From contig NZ_CP149571.1 in NCBI RefSeq assembly GCF_037890695.1, positions 2,572,001 to 2,636,000 of the forward strand: DNA of 64,000 bases, given 5' to 3'. Origin of the DNA: Aeromonas jandaei (GTDB lineage Bacteria > Pseudomonadota > Gammaproteobacteria > Enterobacterales > Aeromonadaceae). The notes beneath the pieces were generated by a model. It was not told the DNA's origin and did not search any database. It saw only the letters and a program-made list of their open reading frames with translations. This document shows positions 61,846-64,000 of this stretch, in pieces. Position numbers and translations under genes: made by a program. Position 1 is the first letter of the stretch. Every line of letters begins with the position of its first letter.

Positions 61846-63720
61846 TTAGCTGCGGTTGGCATCGTGACCCAGGACCCGCAGGGACCATGAGATCAGCTTG
61901 CCCGGTTGACGGTTGTTGCGCTCGGTCAGGGTGGTGCGCTCCTTGGTCTTGCGATTGAGCAGAGAGACCTGACGGGTACCGTTGGCAACGTCGGTTACCT
62001 CCAGTCGCCACTGGCCTTCGGCCGATTCACCGTAAAACTTGTGGGAGAGCAGGCGCATGTCACGCAATCCCTTGGTGCGCACAAAGCCCAGCTGCTGCTG
62101 GTCGAGAGATTGGCCGACGAGGCTGTTGAAGGGGCTCAGCAGGATGCTGCGGGTGCCGGCGGGGGAGACCAGTTCGATCAGAAGATCGGGCAGACGCTGG
62201 TGATCCAGGCTCACCATCACCTGAACCGCTTCGACCGTCAACGGTGTGGCAATGCGGGTTGTCGAGCTGGTCGGGCTGTTGCCCACATCCGGGATGGCAG
62301 CGGTACTGCCGGTGACATTGATCTTCTGCCACGGCAGCTGCACCAGCGGGGGGAGGGGCTGGTGATTGGCTGCCAGCTCAAGCGCCTTGTTGACGTCGAT
62401 CAGACCGAAACCGTAAGTCGGGCTGAACCACATGCCGGCGGCATTGCGCTCCCACCCTTCCAGCCCTTTCACGTCGCGCACCTTGCCGGTGCTGCTGGTG
62501 TAGCTGACCATCACGGGCTGATGTTTGGCATCGACCCGGGTAGCGCTGCGCGCCAGCAGATCCCGAAAATCGCGTACTGACAGATCCGGGTAGGCGGACA
62601 TCAGCAGTGCCATGGCACCCGAGGTACTGGGGGTGGCAGAGGAGGTGCCGTTCATCACGCCGTTGTAGTCGCAACTGGCATCCAGTTGCGGGTTGCCGTG
62701 CAGCCGGTTGGTGCGGGGATCGTCGGTGCGGTTATAGCCCATATCGCAGCCGGGCAGATCCGTGGTCACCATGGCGGGGGAATCGGTACCGTACTCGCCG
62801 CCGGTGGCGCTCAGGAAGACGTTGCTGCCGACGCTGGAGTAGGAGGATCTGACACCATCTGCGTTGAGCGCGCTTACCACCAGGTTCCAGAAGTTGCTGT
62901 TTGAGGGGTCGAGATTGCTGTTCTCGAACGGCAATTTGGGGCCGTTGCCGGTGCGATTGAGCACATAGCCGCCCGCCGCTATCTTGTTGAAGCCGTTGCC
63001 GGCAGCCTTGATATAGGCGGCACTCTGCGCCTTGAGGGTTTGCTGTTCGAACAGACGGTCGAGCTGGGCCTGATCCAGGTCGTTGGCCGGACGGGGATCG
63101 ACCAGGCTCATGCCATAGCTCTGGTTGAACACCCGGTTATCGCGGCTGGCATCGCTGTCGCCAAGGGCGTAGAGCCAGTCTTTCTGCAACTGCTGGCTGT
63201 TGTCGTCCAGCAGGTTGAACCCCTGCAACTGGGCCCGCGGGGCGATCCCCTTGGTGCCGATGGCGTTGTCTACCGCCGCTATGATGCCGGAGACCGAAGT
63301 GCCGTGCGCCGTATCCGCATCCGTCGGGGTCGGGTCATCGCTGCCGGTCACCACGTTTTTGGATCCCGGACGGACGTTGTCCGCCAGATCCGGGTGGGCG
63401 ATAGCCAAGCCATCATCCACCACGGCCACATTGACCCCCTGTCCCAGCACGCCGGTGCGATGTGCCCACCAGAGGTTGAGGTCGTTGCCTGCTACGCCGC
63501 CACGGGCGCTGAAGGCATCCTGGCCACTGTTGAGCAGATACCACTGCTGATCCTGCAGCGGGTTGATGCCGGGCAGACAGCGTTCGCTGCTGCTGCGGCC
63601 GGTATCCAGTCCGGCTTCCTTGCCGGTCAGGGGGGCACAACTTTCATTTGCCTGAACAGATGCAACTGGCAGAGCCGACAGCAGTGCTGTGATCGCCAGT
63701 GCTAACGATGTTTGCTTCAT
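61846..63720 (-). CDS. Extracellular subtilisin/kexin-like serine protease (ASP type)
   Basis: The 624-residue precursor has a 24-residue signal peptide (to SVQA, mature start NESCAPL). The catalytic triad is D102 (VAVVDDGLAIAHPDL), H139 (DTAHGTSVSG) and S360 (NGTSSATPSTSGAMA). A C-terminal P-domain (about 470-624) is kexin-like. Length and residue numbers agree with the known Aeromonas serine protease, a secreted virulence factor that has no propeptide and needs ORF2. The ATG at 63720 gives the signal peptide; the 30 codons open upstream do not look coding. Confidence 0.93.
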   Translation of the reverse strand: MKQTSLALAITALLSALPVASVQANESCAPLTGKEAGLDTGRSSSERCLPGINPLQDQQWYLLNSGQDAFSARGGVAGNDLNLWWAHRTGVLGQGVNVAVVDDGLAIAHPDLADNVRPGSKNVVTGSDDPTPTDADTAHGTSVSGIIAAVDNAIGTKGIAPRAQLQGFNLLDDNSQQLQKDWLYALGDSDASRDNRVFNQSYGMSLVDPRPANDLDQAQLDRLFEQQTLKAQSAAYIKAAGNGFNKIAAGGYVLNRTGNGPKLPFENSNLDPSNSNFWNLVVSALNADGVRSSYSSVGSNVFLSATGGEYGTDSPAMVTTDLPGCDMGYNRTDDPRTNRLHGNPQLDASCDYNGVMNGTSSATPSTSGAMALLMSAYPDLSVRDFRDLLARSATRVDAKHQPVMVSYTSSTGKVRDVKGLEGWERNAAGMWFSPTYGFGLIDVNKALELAANHQPLPPLVQLPWQKINVTGSTAAIPDVGNSPTSSTTRIATPLTVEAVQVMVSLDHQRLPDLLIELVSPAGTRSILLSPFNSLVGQSLDQQQLGFVRTKGLRDMRLLSHKFYGESAEGQWRLEVTDVANGTRQVSLLNRKTKERTTLTERNNRQPGKLISWSLRVLGHDANRS

Positions 63721-64000
63721 TATTTTTAAACTCCATCTTATAGAGCACCTTCCTGGGTGCGAATGGAATCTACACACGGATGATGAAGAGCCAAAAGAAC
63801 CTGTTTTCATAAGTTAGATCAGCCTCAAAGAAATCCGATCTTTTTTATGTTAGATATTCCATTGGAGCTGATCGTGTGTTTTATTGAGAGCATTTATCAG
63901 CGCTCGCTATTGATCTTTTTGTTGTTAAGTCAGGTGGTTAGCAGTCAATGCTGACTGGCGCGCGATGTGCGCTGCCACATTGGCGTAGTTTGTTTGCACT
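63721..64000. other. Upstream region of the serine protease
   Basis: AT-rich up to about 63,930 on the minus-strand promoter side. No gene is seen up to the end of the window. Confidence 0.45.

Overview
The window looks like a chromosomal segment of an Aeromonas species. The gene content is gammaproteobacterial (zapA/6S RNA, ubiH-ubiI-gcvTHP, ppsR/ppsA, mtnN-cbiB-btuF). The last two genes are a 624-residue subtilase and a small secreted partner that match the Aeromonas serine protease ASP and its external chaperone ORF2, including catalytic residues D102, H139 and S360. No ribosomal RNA, tRNA or CRISPR array was seen.

Layout. Positions 1-28,594 are an accessory surface-glycan island. It opens with an acyl-activating triad (partial AMP-dependent ligase, LuxE-like, LuxC-like). 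Next come a GT2, a UDP-galactopyranose mutase fused to a GT2, two paralogous GT4 enzymes around a dead IS903-group element, and another GT2. From 11.6 kb there is a CDP-sugar cassette: rfbF, a frameshifted rfbG, an RmlC-like epimerase, a sugar C-methyltransferase, a PLP aminotransferase and a WbqC-like protein. A more unusual tail follows: SAM methyltransferase, SDR epimerase, ATP-grasp ligase, metallophosphoesterase and CmcI-like methyltransferase. From 21.1 to 26.4 kb, two defective direct copies of one IS481-type element bracket a phage tail-gene remnant and an O-acyltransferase. The island ends with pseC (frameshifted) and pseB on the minus strand. Base composition changes sharply several times inside the island (AT-rich about 4.7-11.9 kb, 16.3-21.1 kb and 23.6-25.2 kb), as expected for stepwise transfer.

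Positions 28.7-64 kb are mostly GC-richer core genome: btuF/cbiB/mtnN, a ZIP transporter, two chemoreceptors, suhB, a GST-like protein, EmrD-like MFS, a LysR regulator divergent from fdhD-fdhF/ydeP, 6S RNA and zapA, ygfB, ubiH, ubiI, the glycine-cleavage genes gcvT-gcvH-gcvP, an ArsR/permease pair, aroP, ppsR/ppsA, and the protease/chaperone pair.

How the genes work together (inference): rfbF, rfbG, the epimerase, C-methyltransferase and aminotransferase can be ordered into a route from glucose-1-phosphate to a CDP-linked 3-C-methyl-4-amino-4,6-dideoxyhexose, a branched amino sugar. The WbqC-like, ATP-grasp and methyltransferase genes are candidates for decorating it. The lux-like triad would supply activated acyl groups or an aldehyde. 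Pseudaminic-type genes (pseB, pseC) at the edge suggest a flagellin-glycosylation or O-antigen locus. Four otherwise ordinary genes (rfbG, pseC, btuF and the ArsR-linked permease) each carry a disruption that a single extra base would explain, so sequencing error must be weighed against true inactivation.
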